64,000 nucleotides of DNA from Allium sativum (taxonomy: Eukaryota; Streptophyta; Magnoliopsida; Asparagales; Amaryllidaceae): positions 320,514,922 through 320,578,921 of the forward strand of contig CM060926.1 of assembly GCA_030737875.1 (NCBI GenBank). Reading direction: 5' to 3'. A program made the translations under genes and the position numbers. The notes under the pieces were generated by a model. That model was given only the letters and a program-made list of their open reading frames with translations. It did not search any database and had not been told where the DNA came from. Each line of letters begins with the position of its first letter. Position 1 is the first letter of the stretch. This document shows positions 46,868 to 57,063 of this stretch, in pieces.

Positions 46868-47720
46868 TTTAGTGCAGGGGTTATGAGCGGCCGTCTCAGT
46901 TCAGCTTTAACCAACTGATAGTTCATGCATTTGGAAATGAACTTTCCAACGTCCCCCTTCATCCCTTCCTAGTAATAAGCTTGCTTCATGTTCTGATACA
47001 TTTTGTTACCAGCAAGATGAATCATCAACTCTAAGTGATCTAATTCTCTCAAAACCTCATCTCTCAATCCGTCAATATCAGGAACAACCAGCCATCCTGA
47101 TTTCTGAAGCCAACCTTCTCGATCGATTTCGAATTCCTAATCCTTCTGCATTAGCACTACTCCAAGTCCAGTACCACATGCATCAGTGTATACTACCATT
47201 TTTTCGTTCCCACTTGGAATCGTCAAAACAAGAGCATTTGTCAGTCTCTCTTTAATGATTCCAAAAGCCTGCTCGCACTTCGCATCCCATATGACCACCT
47301 GATTCTTTTTCATCAATCATGTTAACGGTGCAATTATCTGGGAGAAATCCTTGATAAACCGATGATAATATCCCTCCAACCCAAGGAAACTTCAAACATC
47401 CATCACATTCTTAGGTCTATCCTAGTCCTGGACATCTGACACCTTATTGGGGTCAACCGCTATTCCATTTCCAAAAACAACGTGGCCTAAGAATCTTACC
47501 TTAGCGTTAGTCAAACCGAACGGCATCACCAACCATTTGAAGAAACCGGATAGATTCCTAAAAGCAGTCTTCGGCACACTATCCTTTTCCACCCTCAACT
47601 AGTGGAATCCTGTTTCCAAATCCATCTGAGAAAACACCTTGGCCTCGTGAAGATGATCGAACAAGTCATCTATCCTTGGCGATAGATACTTGTTCTTCTT
47701 GGTTACCTTGTTCAGCTCAC
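46868..47720 (-). pseudogene. Element H: internally deleted Ty3/gypsy pol remnant
   Basis: Read leftward from 47720: [20 protein letters not shown], then [33 protein letters not shown], and directly [20 protein letters not shown]. The segment with the catalytic FVDD box is deleted. It continues through VVYTDACGTGLGVVLMQKD, then jumps to DREGWLQKSGWLV, a second deletion that removes RNase H. It ends with HHCC-finger text (HLAGNKMY, ISKCMNYQLVKAEL). Many stops are present. The sequence is of the same chromovirus group as E and G. Confidence 0.85.
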
Positions 47721-47746
47721 GATGATCGAACAAGTCATCTATCCTT
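47652..47746. repeat. 26-bp direct repeat at the H/K junction
   Basis: The 26 bases at 47652-47677 recur exactly at 47721-47746. The first copy is in its proper place in the RT frame of H (PRIDDLFD region). The second stands where upstream RT sequence should continue, immediately before unrelated sequence. This looks like a rearrangement scar. Confidence 0.75.
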
Positions 47747-48286
47747 CTGCTTTTGGGCCGTTGGGCCTGCAGGAGCCTCTATCGACCGCTTTTTCCCTTG
47801 GTCTCGGGTGTTTTAGCTTCCGTCCTCTTTATGGTGCTGATTATAGCTCCCGAAATGAAGGTTCCGGTTAGTTGGATCATCTTTGAGATTGATATGAGCT
47901 CTCGGTTGTATGCTCTCAGTTATAAGCTTCTGGATATAGGCTTTCGGTTCTCCCGTGAATACTTAGAGGAGCTTGCCCTCATGATGTATGTAGATAACTG
48001 CCAGTTCGGAACCACTGTCGGGATCTATGCTAAGTATACTAGTATGGATAGCTTGTATCCTTTCTGGGGTTCCGGTTTACCACCCAGGAGAGTTTCCGGG
48101 TATAGCATGTTCTTCCGAAAGGTTGCTTCGGGCGATTTGTCTGTTTTCTATCAATATAACCTTTTGGCGTTTATGCAGTAGATGTTTTGGAAGCCTGTTC
48201 TAGATAATCTCTATGTGCTTCTGGCTTAATACTCTTGATGTCTTCGCCTCTAGATGTATCAATATTAAGCAGGTTAATACCGATAG
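47747..48286 (+). pseudogene. Gene-like fragment K, left part (unknown protein)
   Basis: An open frame of 142 codons at 47753-48181 includes the stretch EMKVPVSWIIFEIDMSS, then RFSREYLEELALMMYVDNCQ and GLPPRRVSGYSMFF. The composition looks coding (acidic, basic and aromatic residues mixed), unlike the LTR frames. I do not recognise the family. The piece ends in a stop, then about 100 bases without an open frame up to the insertion of element I at 48287. It was once continuous with 57064 onward: removing I and one GATAG restores the sequence. Confidence 0.4.
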
Positions 48287-48557
48287 TGTAACAACCCGAA
48301 TTTTAATAACGTGTTAAAACCATAAATCAAGGCAGAATTTATTTTTTAAAATAAGAATCAAGGGAAATGGGTTGCGCCATTGCGTTCGTCTCGAAATTCT
48401 GCTTGGAAACGAGTCCGAGTTTTCAAAAATCAGAGTCCGTGTGAGGGAGATATGACCCTCCGAAGTTTCAGGAATTTTCAGAACAAAAAACAGCTCGAAA
48501 ATTCGAATTCGAATTCAAAACCCAGAATAGGCTGGGCGGGAAATTTCCCGCCCAGGA

Positions 48558-48726
48558 CCATGTCGACCTGGGGTTCGACCATAGTGTCGACCTCCCAAGG
48601 ACCAGGTCGACCATAGTGTCGACCTAGGGGTCGACCTGCCTCCTGAACCCAATTTTTGAACCTGATGCATTTTGATGTATCTGATCTCGTTTTCTATCAA
48701 GATTCGTCTGCCTAATCCTATATAAA
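48558..48726 (+). promoter_or_regulatory. LTR I promoter: GTCGAC array and TATA box
   Basis: Five GTCGAC-like units, mostly inside GGTCGACC, lie at 48558-48634. TATATAAA follows at 48719-48726. Transcription would start around 48750. The 3' LTR has the same region at 53776-53962 with a slightly different number of units. Confidence 0.62.
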
Positions 48727-49197
48727 CAGCATCCTAGCCTCATTCTCTTTACACCATTCTTCTCTAACCTTATGTTGCACAAATTCTTGATGGACATAGC
48801 TTCTTCTTCTTCCTCTAAATTAAATTAAAATAAAACAAGAGTGTTCTTGAAGACTACGGCTAGGAATTTCATATTGGGATTTGCTTCTACAATCAAAGCA
48901 AGATTCAACGATTCAACAATTCAACGACTAATTTCTAGACTTGACTTCTGCATCTAAATTTCTTAGACAATGATCTGTAAGTTCAAGTTACTTTTAGATA
49001 AAAACTATAAACTTAATATGTACATGTTATAAATTTGAATTAGATCTATGTATGATTCATATCTATTCTTGTTCATCTTGGATCTTGACTTTTGGGAATA
49101 TTGCTATGAAATCAGTATGGACCTATTCATGTTGTAAATCAGACTCTTTCATGTCCATAACATTATTATGCCTATGACGTTGAAACTATTGTTAATG

Positions 49198-49345
49198 GCC
49201 TAAGACTATGACTGTGAACATAAGACTATGCCTATGACTGTGAACATAAGACTATGCCTATGCCTATGACTGTGAACATAAGACTATGCCTATGCCTATG
49301 ACTGTGAACATAAGACTATTGCCTATGACTATGACGAGGACAATT
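49198..49345 (+). repeat. 24-30-bp tandem repeats in the I 5' LTR
   Basis: Four to five units of ACTGTGAACATAAGACTATG followed by one or two CCTATG. The 3' LTR copy (about 54446-54575) has one unit fewer and a variant unit, so the array changes length quickly. Confidence 0.85.
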
Positions 49346-50355
49346 GTGGCTAATCACCTATGATTCATGACCATGAGGTTATTGCCTAGGATTATGACTA
49401 TGAAATTGGATCTAAGCTTGATTTTTTGTCTATTCAGACCTATTTTCTTTATTTATCCTTGGATCTTGATTTTGGGGATTTTCTATTTAAGTTAGATCTA
49501 TCCATGTTCTTGACCCTAGATTATTATTCAAACCTTTTCATGTTCATAATGTTATCAGATCTATATGCCTGCGATGTTATAGTCAATTTTTTCAGTTATG
49601 TCATGCCTTGGAAATAAATTGATAATATAACAATGTTTATTATGTTATATGTGGAATTGAATGATGTTGATCTATGTCTGTGGTTCTATTTTAGTATCAT
49701 GTTGAATTGGAAATTAATGAATAAGTCTATTCATATGTATATGAACTTGGAGTATAACCTGTTATGACAAGTTATGTAGTTTATCATGTTATGCAAGTTT
49801 TAGGTTGTAAAATCATATCACATATGTGACCAAATGTTAGATCTACATGTTTATGTGTATATATTAACCCTATGTCATATTTCAAGTTCACACTTATTCA
49901 TATGTTCGTGATTGATTTGTAAGTTCACATATATGTAAGTTGATTTAGTCTATGTTGCAAATTCACATATGTATGTGTATGTTGATTTAGTCTACGTTGC
50001 AAGTTCCCACCTATGATATTCATGTTGATTATTTTGCAAGTACACACCTATGGTGTTCAAATTGACTACGCCGAAAATGCCAAGTTTACACCTATGTCAT
50101 GTTCATGTTAATGAATTTCTTTATGCAAATTTTGTGTATGTTAAATTAGGCTAAGTTTTTAGCCTAATATTATATGTCAAAAATCATGTGGACGAAAAAT
50201 TAGGCTAAGATTGTTAGCCTAATATTTAGACGGGGTAACGTTGGGAAAAATTGGTAATTATAGGAAAATTGGCATGAAAACTCGCCATGAAACTTGACAC
50301 GAACTTGACATGAAACTTGAACATGGACATGACACTAGAATGAACTTGAAAATAG

Positions 50356-50453
50356 CCAACTCGAGGTTGGGTTGAGTTTGCAGTGTAATTCTGCCCGGAA
50401 CCAACCAGCAAATCCAGTTACTGCAAACAATAGGATCCAATGTGGGTAGTTGG
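50356..50453 (+). other. Structured RNA-like module I1 (5' LTR)
   Basis: Helices are CCAACT/AGTTGG (50356-50361 with 50448-50453), TTGGGT/ATCCAA (near 50367 with 50440, one G-U) and GTTTGCAGT/ACTGCAAAC (50376-50384 with 50420-50428). The loop reads CTGCCCGGAACCAACCAGC then AAATCCAG. The matching 3' LTR copy is at about 55594-55690. Confidence 0.65.
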
Positions 50454-50468
50454 TCATATCGCACTTGA

Positions 50469-50561
50469 AAACTCGAGGTCAAACTGAGTTGTAGTGTAAA
50501 TCTACCCGGAACCGCCCGGCATATCCAGTGACCACAACAACAGGTCTGATGTGAGAGGTTG
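50469..50561 (+). other. Structured RNA-like module I2 (5' LTR)
   Basis: The inner stem GTTGTAGT with ACCACAAC has one mismatch here; the 3' LTR copy has a different single mismatch. The loop ends CCGCCCGGC then ATATCCAG. The helices are weaker than in I1. Confidence 0.5.
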
Positions 50562-51813
50562 GGGTGCATTAATGAATTAATGCCACATGATAGGGTTAAG
50601 ACATGAACATGAAAGACAACACTTAACCAACTTGATACATGAGTAGTGGGGTTAAGTCATGAACATGAAAGATAACACTTAACCAACTTGACATGCAAGA
50701 CTGATAAGGGTTAAGTCACAGATTTAAATGACAACACTTAACCTATTGGACGGAAACCCTAGTTACGCGGTCCATTTCAGCAGTAACCCACTAGATGTAT
50801 TATGTTACCCTGGAGCTAGGCAGGGTGTGGCACGATTATTGGGCTGATTGTAAGCGACCAGAACGACGGCTGAGTTGGTGCGCCAGTGTAGGTTCAGGCG
50901 GACTATGGTCGTGCACGTAGTCCGGAGTTGAAAAAGCAGGCATTGGGCATCAGTAGGTTTACCTGTGCACGCTTGATTCGTGTCGGTGGTTGGCACCCTA
51001 GGGTATGATACACCCTATGGTGAACCTAGCACATGGGACTACATTTGTGATAGGGTCATATGACATAGACACATGACGAACTAGAACTTGTAGGGAGCCG
51101 ATCGATTAGTGGATCGTTCCGTTGGACCTAGTAATGGGTCATTCATGATATTGGGCCAAGGGATCACTTCATGGTTAACATTTGACATGGGTTGGGATAC
51201 TAGTACAGTTGGTGTAACAAACCTTGAACATGCAATGCTATACTTGATTTATTACGTTATCTTAGTCTACCTTGCCCATCTTGACAGCATCCTTGTGTTT
51301 ACTTTCAGTTTATACATGTCATGTTACCTTTACCGTTTTTATGCTGAAAGTCACTAGGACTTACCAGTCTTTATGACTGACCCGTTTTCTTTCGCCTCTT
51401 TTTCTTTCGTCCCCCCCCCCCTCAGGTTCTCAAGGAGGAAACTCTAGCACTTAGCTTGGATTTCGCTTGCTTTCGGTTCATCTCATGTATGGTTTGATCT
51501 TGAGCTACGCTATGGATGCACTTCTTCTACCTTTGGGGAATTAAGCTACTTTTGTTGTTTTAAGATTATGCTTCTTTATTTATGCAAGACAGGATTTGTT
51601 GTAATGGAAAATAATGACCTTGGCTATTTGGTACTTTGGATGTAAAAGGTTTTAACTCTTTTTGAAAGTAATGAAATTTAGCTTTTGAATCTTCCGCTGT
51701 TTTATTTATGTTCTGTCTTGTAATAATTCTGTGATTGTTTACCTCGATAATGCTCCTCCAAAACTAGTGCATTCCCTTTGTGAGTGACCTTAGCGTAGGT
51801 GGGGTGTTACATT

Positions 51814-51825
51814 TGGTATCAGAGC
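51814..51825 (+). other. Primer-binding site of element I
   Basis: TGGTATCAGAGC, a full match to the initiator tRNA-Met complement, lies two bases after the LTR. Confidence 0.92.
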
Positions 51826-52000
51826 AGACGGTTACCAGACTGGGCAAAAGTTTTTAAAAACCTTTTGAAATTATTTTCAAAACCGTTTACAAAGAAGCAT
51901 TTTTCAAGAAAAAGTCTTGTTTTATTTAAAGGCTATTCCCCAAAAGCCATTAGCACTATCCTTTGTTTCCTCGTTTGAATCTCTTGTTTTTCATTTCAGC

Positions 52001-52954
52001 ATGTTTGGGAATCTTAACTTTCCAGATGGCGTGCCATTACCTGGCTGGTTCAGGACATACTTAGAGGCTAGGGCCAACGATGCAGGCCCAACAGATATTC
52101 CTTCCCCAGCTGCAGCGATTCCTCCTCCCCCTCATGCAATTGCTTTCTCAAAGATATGTAAAGATTTTAGAGCCATGGGTGGAAAGGATTTCAAGGGAAC
52201 TGAATCATTCGTAGAAGCGAGGAACTGGCTCAAAGAAACTGAGGATCTGTTCGTCATCTTCGAGGTGGACGATAGGCAGAAGGTACAGTTGGCGGTATGG
52301 TCGCTCAAAGACGAAGCTTCCTATTGGTGGGAAGTCACTAACGCTGAGAGGCCGGTTGAAGCATGGATGGATTTCAGAATAAGGTTCGAGATGAAATTCC
52401 TCTCGCAAGCTGAACGAAGTCTACAGCTGGAAAAATTCTTATCTCTTAAGCAAGGAAGTATGATGGTCAAGGAGTACGTCAATCAGTTCAATCAGCTGGC
52501 TCGGTTTGGACTGGACTTAGTAAATACCCCTTATAAGAAGACTCTCCATTTTGTCAAAGGATTGAATGAGCCACTTCATAGCTTGGCTATGACCCACGTA
52601 CCTATGGGGGCTACTTACGAAAATCTAGTAGACATGGCGCTCTTAAATGAAGAAGACAAGAGTGGCAAGAAGGAGGTCAAGGCGAATGAGCCTCCAAACA
52701 AGAAGGTAGACTCCGAGAAAGGAGGCAAGAAAAACAACAACAATAATGGTAACAAGACACGTGAGAAAAGAAAATGCCACTTCTGTGGTATTGAGGGGCA
52801 TATAGTCCAGGATTGTAGAAAGAAGAAGATGAAGATGGAAGCATGCTTTCAGTGTCGTGATACTGGACATATCAGCAAGAACTGCCCTAAGAAGCAAGGG
52901 CAAGCCCCGCAAGCAGGACCTTCTGGGGGTACATCTTTAACTTCTTCTCCTTGA
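52001..52954 (+). CDS. gag: Gag polyprotein of element I (intact, 317 aa)
   Basis: Gag forms the cytoplasmic virus-like particle and binds the element RNA. I chose ATG 52001 (MFGNLNFPDGVPLPGWFRTY) because it aligns with the start of E gag; the open frame extends 28 codons upstream, but that part looks like leader. The N-terminal part is proline-rich. The retrotransposon Gag core spans roughly residues 60-215, with VWSLKDEASYWWEVTNAE, FEMKFLSQAERSLQLEKF and VNQFNQLARFGLDLVNTP. A Lys/Asn-rich linker follows, then two CCHC zinc knuckles at residues 259-272 (CHFCGIEGHIVQDC) and 282-295 (CFQCRDTGHISKNC). It stops soon after, without any protease or RT. No frameshift or stop is seen, so it may still be made. 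It is the only convincing intact protein gene in the window. Confidence 0.9.
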   Translation: MFGNLNFPDGVPLPGWFRTYLEARANDAGPTDIPSPAAAIPPPPHAIAFSKICKDFRAMGGKDFKGTESFVEARNWLKETEDLFVIFEVDDRQKVQLAVWSLKDEASYWWEVTNAERPVEAWMDFRIRFEMKFLSQAERSLQLEKFLSLKQGSMMVKEYVNQFNQLARFGLDLVNTPYKKTLHFVKGLNEPLHSLAMTHVPMGATYENLVDMALLNEEDKSGKKEVKANEPPNKKVDSEKGGKKNNNNNGNKTREKRKCHFCGIEGHIVQDCRKKKMKMEACFQCRDTGHISKNCPKKQGQAPQAGPSGGTSLTSSP

Positions 52955-53495
52955 TGCTTTATTTTATCTTGCTTATCTTCTCAATCCTATCTTGAGAACC
53001 TTAGGCAGAACCCTTTTGGATGTAAACATGTGATTGAAACATGTTATGGTTGATGTTTGCAAATGGTTGCAAGTGGTCGCAAGTGGTTGCTTGTGGTTGC
53101 ATAACACACATTAGGCACTAGATCGGCTCAGACACATTTTCATATTGCATATGCATGATTGTTTATACTTGTTTATGGATGAAATTGAATGTATTATCAT
53201 GTGAATGTTGCATATAGATGGATGTTTGTGCACACATATAGTGTTTACGTGACTAGGACTATTTGCATACATGTTGGATTCATGGCACTAAACATATTTT
53301 GCATTAAGAAAATCAATCAGGCCTGATCATTTGCATTAGATAAGGAACATATACACACACTTTCTGCATATGTTCATATAGCATTAGAAATCTTTTAAGG
53401 ACAATGGTTGCTTGTGGATGATGGTTGAGTAGATGGTTGATTGGATGATAGGATGCATTCTTCTTAACTTGAAGATTTCGGGGACAAAATCCTTT
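52955..53495 (+). mobile_element. Element I 3' non-coding region
   Basis: About 540 bases between the gag stop and the polypurine tract. It contains repeated GCAAGTGGTTGC-like words (53060-53100), the 22-bp word shared with E and J (53109-53130) and a block around 53301-53340 also shared in part. The end GATTTCGGGGACAAAATCC is the usual inverted repeat before the polypurine tract. Confidence 0.8.
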
Positions 53496-53508
53496 AAGGA
53501 GGGGAGAA
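53496..53508 (+). other. Polypurine tract of element I
   Basis: AAGGAGGGGAGAA directly precedes TGTAACAACCC. Confidence 0.9.
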
Positions 53509-56500
53509 TGTAACAACCCGAATTTTAATAACGTGTTAAAACCATAAATCAAGGAAGAATTAATTTTTTTAAATAAGAATCAAGGGAAACGGGTTGCGCC
53601 ATTGGGTTCGTCTTGAAATTATTCTTGGAAACGAGTCCGAGTTTTCGAAAATCGGAGTCCGTATGAGTGAGATATGACCCTCCGAAGTTTTAGGAATTTT
53701 CAAAATCAAAAACAGCTCGAAAATTCGAATTCAAAACCTAGAGTAGGCTGGGCGGGAAATTTCCCTCCCAGGACCAGGTCGACCTGGGGGTCGACCATAG
53801 TGTCGACCTCCCAGGGACCAGGTCGACCTGGGGGTCGACCATAGTGTCAACCTCCCAGGGACCAGGTCGACCTTCCTCCCGAACCCAATTTTTGAACCTG
53901 ATGCATTCTGATGTATCTGATCTCGTTTTCTGTCCAGATTCGTCTGCCTAATCCTATATAAACAGCCTCCTAGCCTCGTTCTCTTTACACAATTCTTCTC
54001 TAACCTTATACTGCACAAATTCTTGATGGACATGGCTTCTTCTTCTTCCTCTAAATTAAATTAAAATAAAACAAGACTGTTCTTGAAGACTACGGCTAGG
54101 AATTTCATATCGGGGATTTGCTTCTACAATCAAAGCAAGATTCAACGATTCAACAATTCAACGACTAATTTCTAGACTTGACTTCTGCATCTAAATTTCT
54201 TAGACCACGATCTGTAAGTTCAAGTTACTTTTAGATAAAAACTATAAACTTAATATGGACATGTTATAAATCTGAATTGGATCTATGTATGATTCGTATC
54301 TATCCTTGTTCACCTTGGATCTTGACTTTTGGGAATATTGCTATGAAATAAGTTTGGACCTATTCATGTTGTAAGTCATACTCTTTCATGTCCATAACAT
54401 TATTATGCCTATGACGTTGAAACTATTGTTAATGGCCTAAAACTATGATTGTGAACATAAGACTATGCCTATGCCTATGACTGTGAACATAAGACTATGC
54501 CTATGCCTATGACTGTGAACATAAGACTATCCTAGGCCTATGACTGTGAACATAAGACTATTGCCTATGACTATGACGAGGACAATTATGGCTAATCACC
54601 TATGATTCATGACCATGAGGTTATTGCCTAGGATTATGACTATGAAATTGGATCTAAGCTTGATTTTTATTTCTATTCAGACCTATTTTCTTTATTTATC
54701 CTTGGATCTTGATTTTGGGGATTTTTCTATTTAAGTTAGATCTATCCATGTTCTTGAACCTAGATTATTATTCAAACCTTTTCATGTTCATAATGTTATC
54801 AGATCTATATGCCTAAGATGTTTTAGTCAATTTATTCAGTTATGTTATGCCTTGGAAATAAATTGATAATAGAACAATGTTTATTATGTTATATGTGGAA
54901 TTGAATGATGTTGATCTATATTTGTGGTTCTATTTTAGTATCATGTTGAATTGGGAATTAATGAATAAGTCTATTCATATGTATATGAACTTGGAGTATA
55001 ACCTGTTATGACAAGTTGTGTAGTTTATCATGTTATGCAAGTTTTAGGTTGTAAAATCATATCACATATGTGACCAAATGTTAGATCTACATGTTTATGT
55101 GTATATATTAAACCTATGTCATATTTCAAGTTCACACTTATTCATATGTTCGTGATTGATTTGCAAGTTCACATATATGTAAGTTGATTTAGTCTATGTT
55201 GCAAATTCACAGATGTGTATGTTGATTTAGTCTACGTTGCAAGTTCAAACCTATGATATTCATGTTGATTATTTTGCAAGTACACACCTATGGTGTTCAT
55301 ATTGACTACGCCGAAAATGACAAGTTTACACCTATGTCATGTTTATGTTAATGAATTTCTTTATGCAAATTTTGTGTACGTTAAATTAGGCTAAATTCTT
55401 AGCCTAATATTATATGTCAAAAATCATGCAGACGATAAATTAGGCTAAGATTGTTAGCCTAATATTTAGACGGGGTAACATTGGGAAAAATTGGTAATTA
55501 TAGGAAACTTGGCATGAAAACTCGCCATGAAACTTGACACGAACTTGACATGAAACTTGAACATGGACATGACACTAGAATGAACTTGAAAATGGCCATC
55601 TCGAGTTTGGGTTGAGTTTGCAGTGTAATTCTGCCCGGAACCGCCCGGCAAATCCAGTTAATGCAAACAATAGGATCCAATGTGGGTAGTTGGTCATATC
55701 GCACTTGAAAACCCGAGGTCAGACTGAGTTGTGGTGTAAATCTGCCCGGAACCGCCCGGCATATCCAGTGAGCACAACAACAGGTCTGATGTGAGAGGCT
55801 GGGGTGCATTAATGAATTAATGCCACATGATAGGGTTAAGTCATGAACATGAAAGACAACACTTAACCAACTTGATACACGATTAGTGGGGTTAAGTCAT
55901 GAACATGAAAGATAACACTTAACCAACTTGACATGCTAGACTGATAAGGGTTAAGTCACAGATTTAAATGACAACACTTAACCTATTGGACGGAAACCCT
56001 AGTTACGCGGTCCGTTTCAGCAGTAACCCACTAGATGTATCATGGTACCCTGGAGCTAGGCAGGGTGGGGCACGATTACTGGGCTGATTGTAAGCGACCA
56101 GAACGACGGCTGAGTTGGTGCGCCAGTGTAGATTCTGGCGGACTATGGTCGTGCACGTAGTCCAGAGTTGAGAAAGCAGGCATTGGGCATCAGTAGGTTT
56201 ACCTGTGCATGCTTGATTCGTGTCGGTGGTTGGCACCCTAGGGCTTGATACACCCTATGGTGGACCTAGCATAGGGGACTACATTCGTGATAGGGCCGTA
56301 TGACACAGACACATGACGAACTAGAACTTGTAGGGCGCCGATTGATTAGTGGATCGTTCTGTTGGACCTAGTAATGGGTCATTCATGATATTGGGCCAAG
56401 GGATCACTTCATGGTTAATATTTGACATGGGTTGGGATACTAGTACAGTTGGTGTAACAAACCTTGAATATGCAATGCTATACTTGATTTATTACGTTAT

Positions 56501-57063
56501 CTTAGTCTACCTTGCCCATCTTGACTGCATCCTTGTGTTTACTTTCAGTTTATACATGTCATGTTACCTTTACCGTTTTTACGTTGAAAGTCACTAGGAC
56601 TTACCAGTCTTTATGAATGACCCGTTTTCTTTCGCCTCTTTTTCTTTCGTCCTCCCCCCCCCCCCCCCCCCCCCCAGGTTATCAGGGAGGAAACTCTAGC
56701 ACTTAGCTTGGATTTCGCTTGCTTTCGGTTCATCTCATGTATGGTTTGATCTTGAGCTACGCTATGGCTGCACTTCTGCTACCTTTGGGGAATTAAACTA
56801 CTTTTGTTGTTTTAAGATTATGCTTCTTTATTTATGCAAGACAGGATTTGTTGTAATGGAAAATAATGACCTTGGATATTTGGTACTTTGGATGTAAAAG
56901 GTTTTTACTCTTTTTGAAAGTAATGAAATTTAGCTTTTGAATCTTCTGCTGTTTTATTTATGTTCTGTCTTGTAATAATTCTGTGATTGTTTACCTCGAT
57001 AACGCTCCTCCAAAACTAGTGCATTCCCTTTGTGAGTGACCCTAGAGGAGGTGGGGTGTTACA
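53509..57063 (+). repeat. Element I 3' LTR (3.56 kb)
   Basis: It is the partner of 48287-51811, with scattered substitutions. The C-run of the acceptor is about 22 bases instead of 11 (56653-56675), the palindrome array and tandem repeat differ in unit number, and the mini-hairpin arm is mutated (GAATG for GACTG). It is followed by TSD GATAG. Confidence 0.93.

Larger units (their letters stand above)
48977..51425 (+). other. Predicted leader intron of element I
   Basis: Donor GTAAGT at 48977 is about 250 nt after the TATA box. The acceptor is a run of 11 C preceded by T-rich text and ending TCAG at 51425, followed by GTTCTCAAGG. Removing these 2449 nt would leave a leader of roughly 0.8 kb before the Gag start instead of about 3.2 kb, and would remove many upstream AUGs. 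Inferred, not shown. Confidence 0.48.
48287..51811 (+). repeat. Element I 5' LTR (3.53 kb)
   Basis: It runs from TGTAACAACCC to GGGGTGTTACA. In order: GTCGAC array (48558-48634), TATATAAA (48719-48726), donor GTAAGT (48977), short tandem repeats (about 49198-49345), two structured modules (50356-50453 and about 50469-50561), GGTTAAG/CTTAACC repeats (50595-50755), a conserved GGGAGCCGATCGA word (51093-51105), the mini-hairpin (51365-51379) and the poly-C acceptor (51425). Confidence 0.93.
48287..57063 (+). mobile_element. Element I: complete gag-only LTR retrotransposon (8.78 kb)
   Basis: Two very similar LTRs (48287-51811 and 53509-57063) flank 1.7 kb of internal DNA. A perfect TSD GATAG lies at 48282-48286 and 57064-57068. 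Primer-binding site, intact gag and polypurine tract are present, but there is no protease, RT, RNase H or integrase. This fits the TR-GAG class of non-autonomous plant elements (terminal repeats with a GAG domain). Few differences between the LTRs suggest this is the youngest complete insertion in the window. Pol proteins would have to come from a relative such as J or an intact E. Confidence 0.93.

Noticed and set aside
50258..50569. Minus-strand frame of 103 codons present in both LTRs of I
   Set aside because: Its presence in both LTRs only reflects LTR identity; it runs through the structured modules on the antisense strand and shows no protein features.
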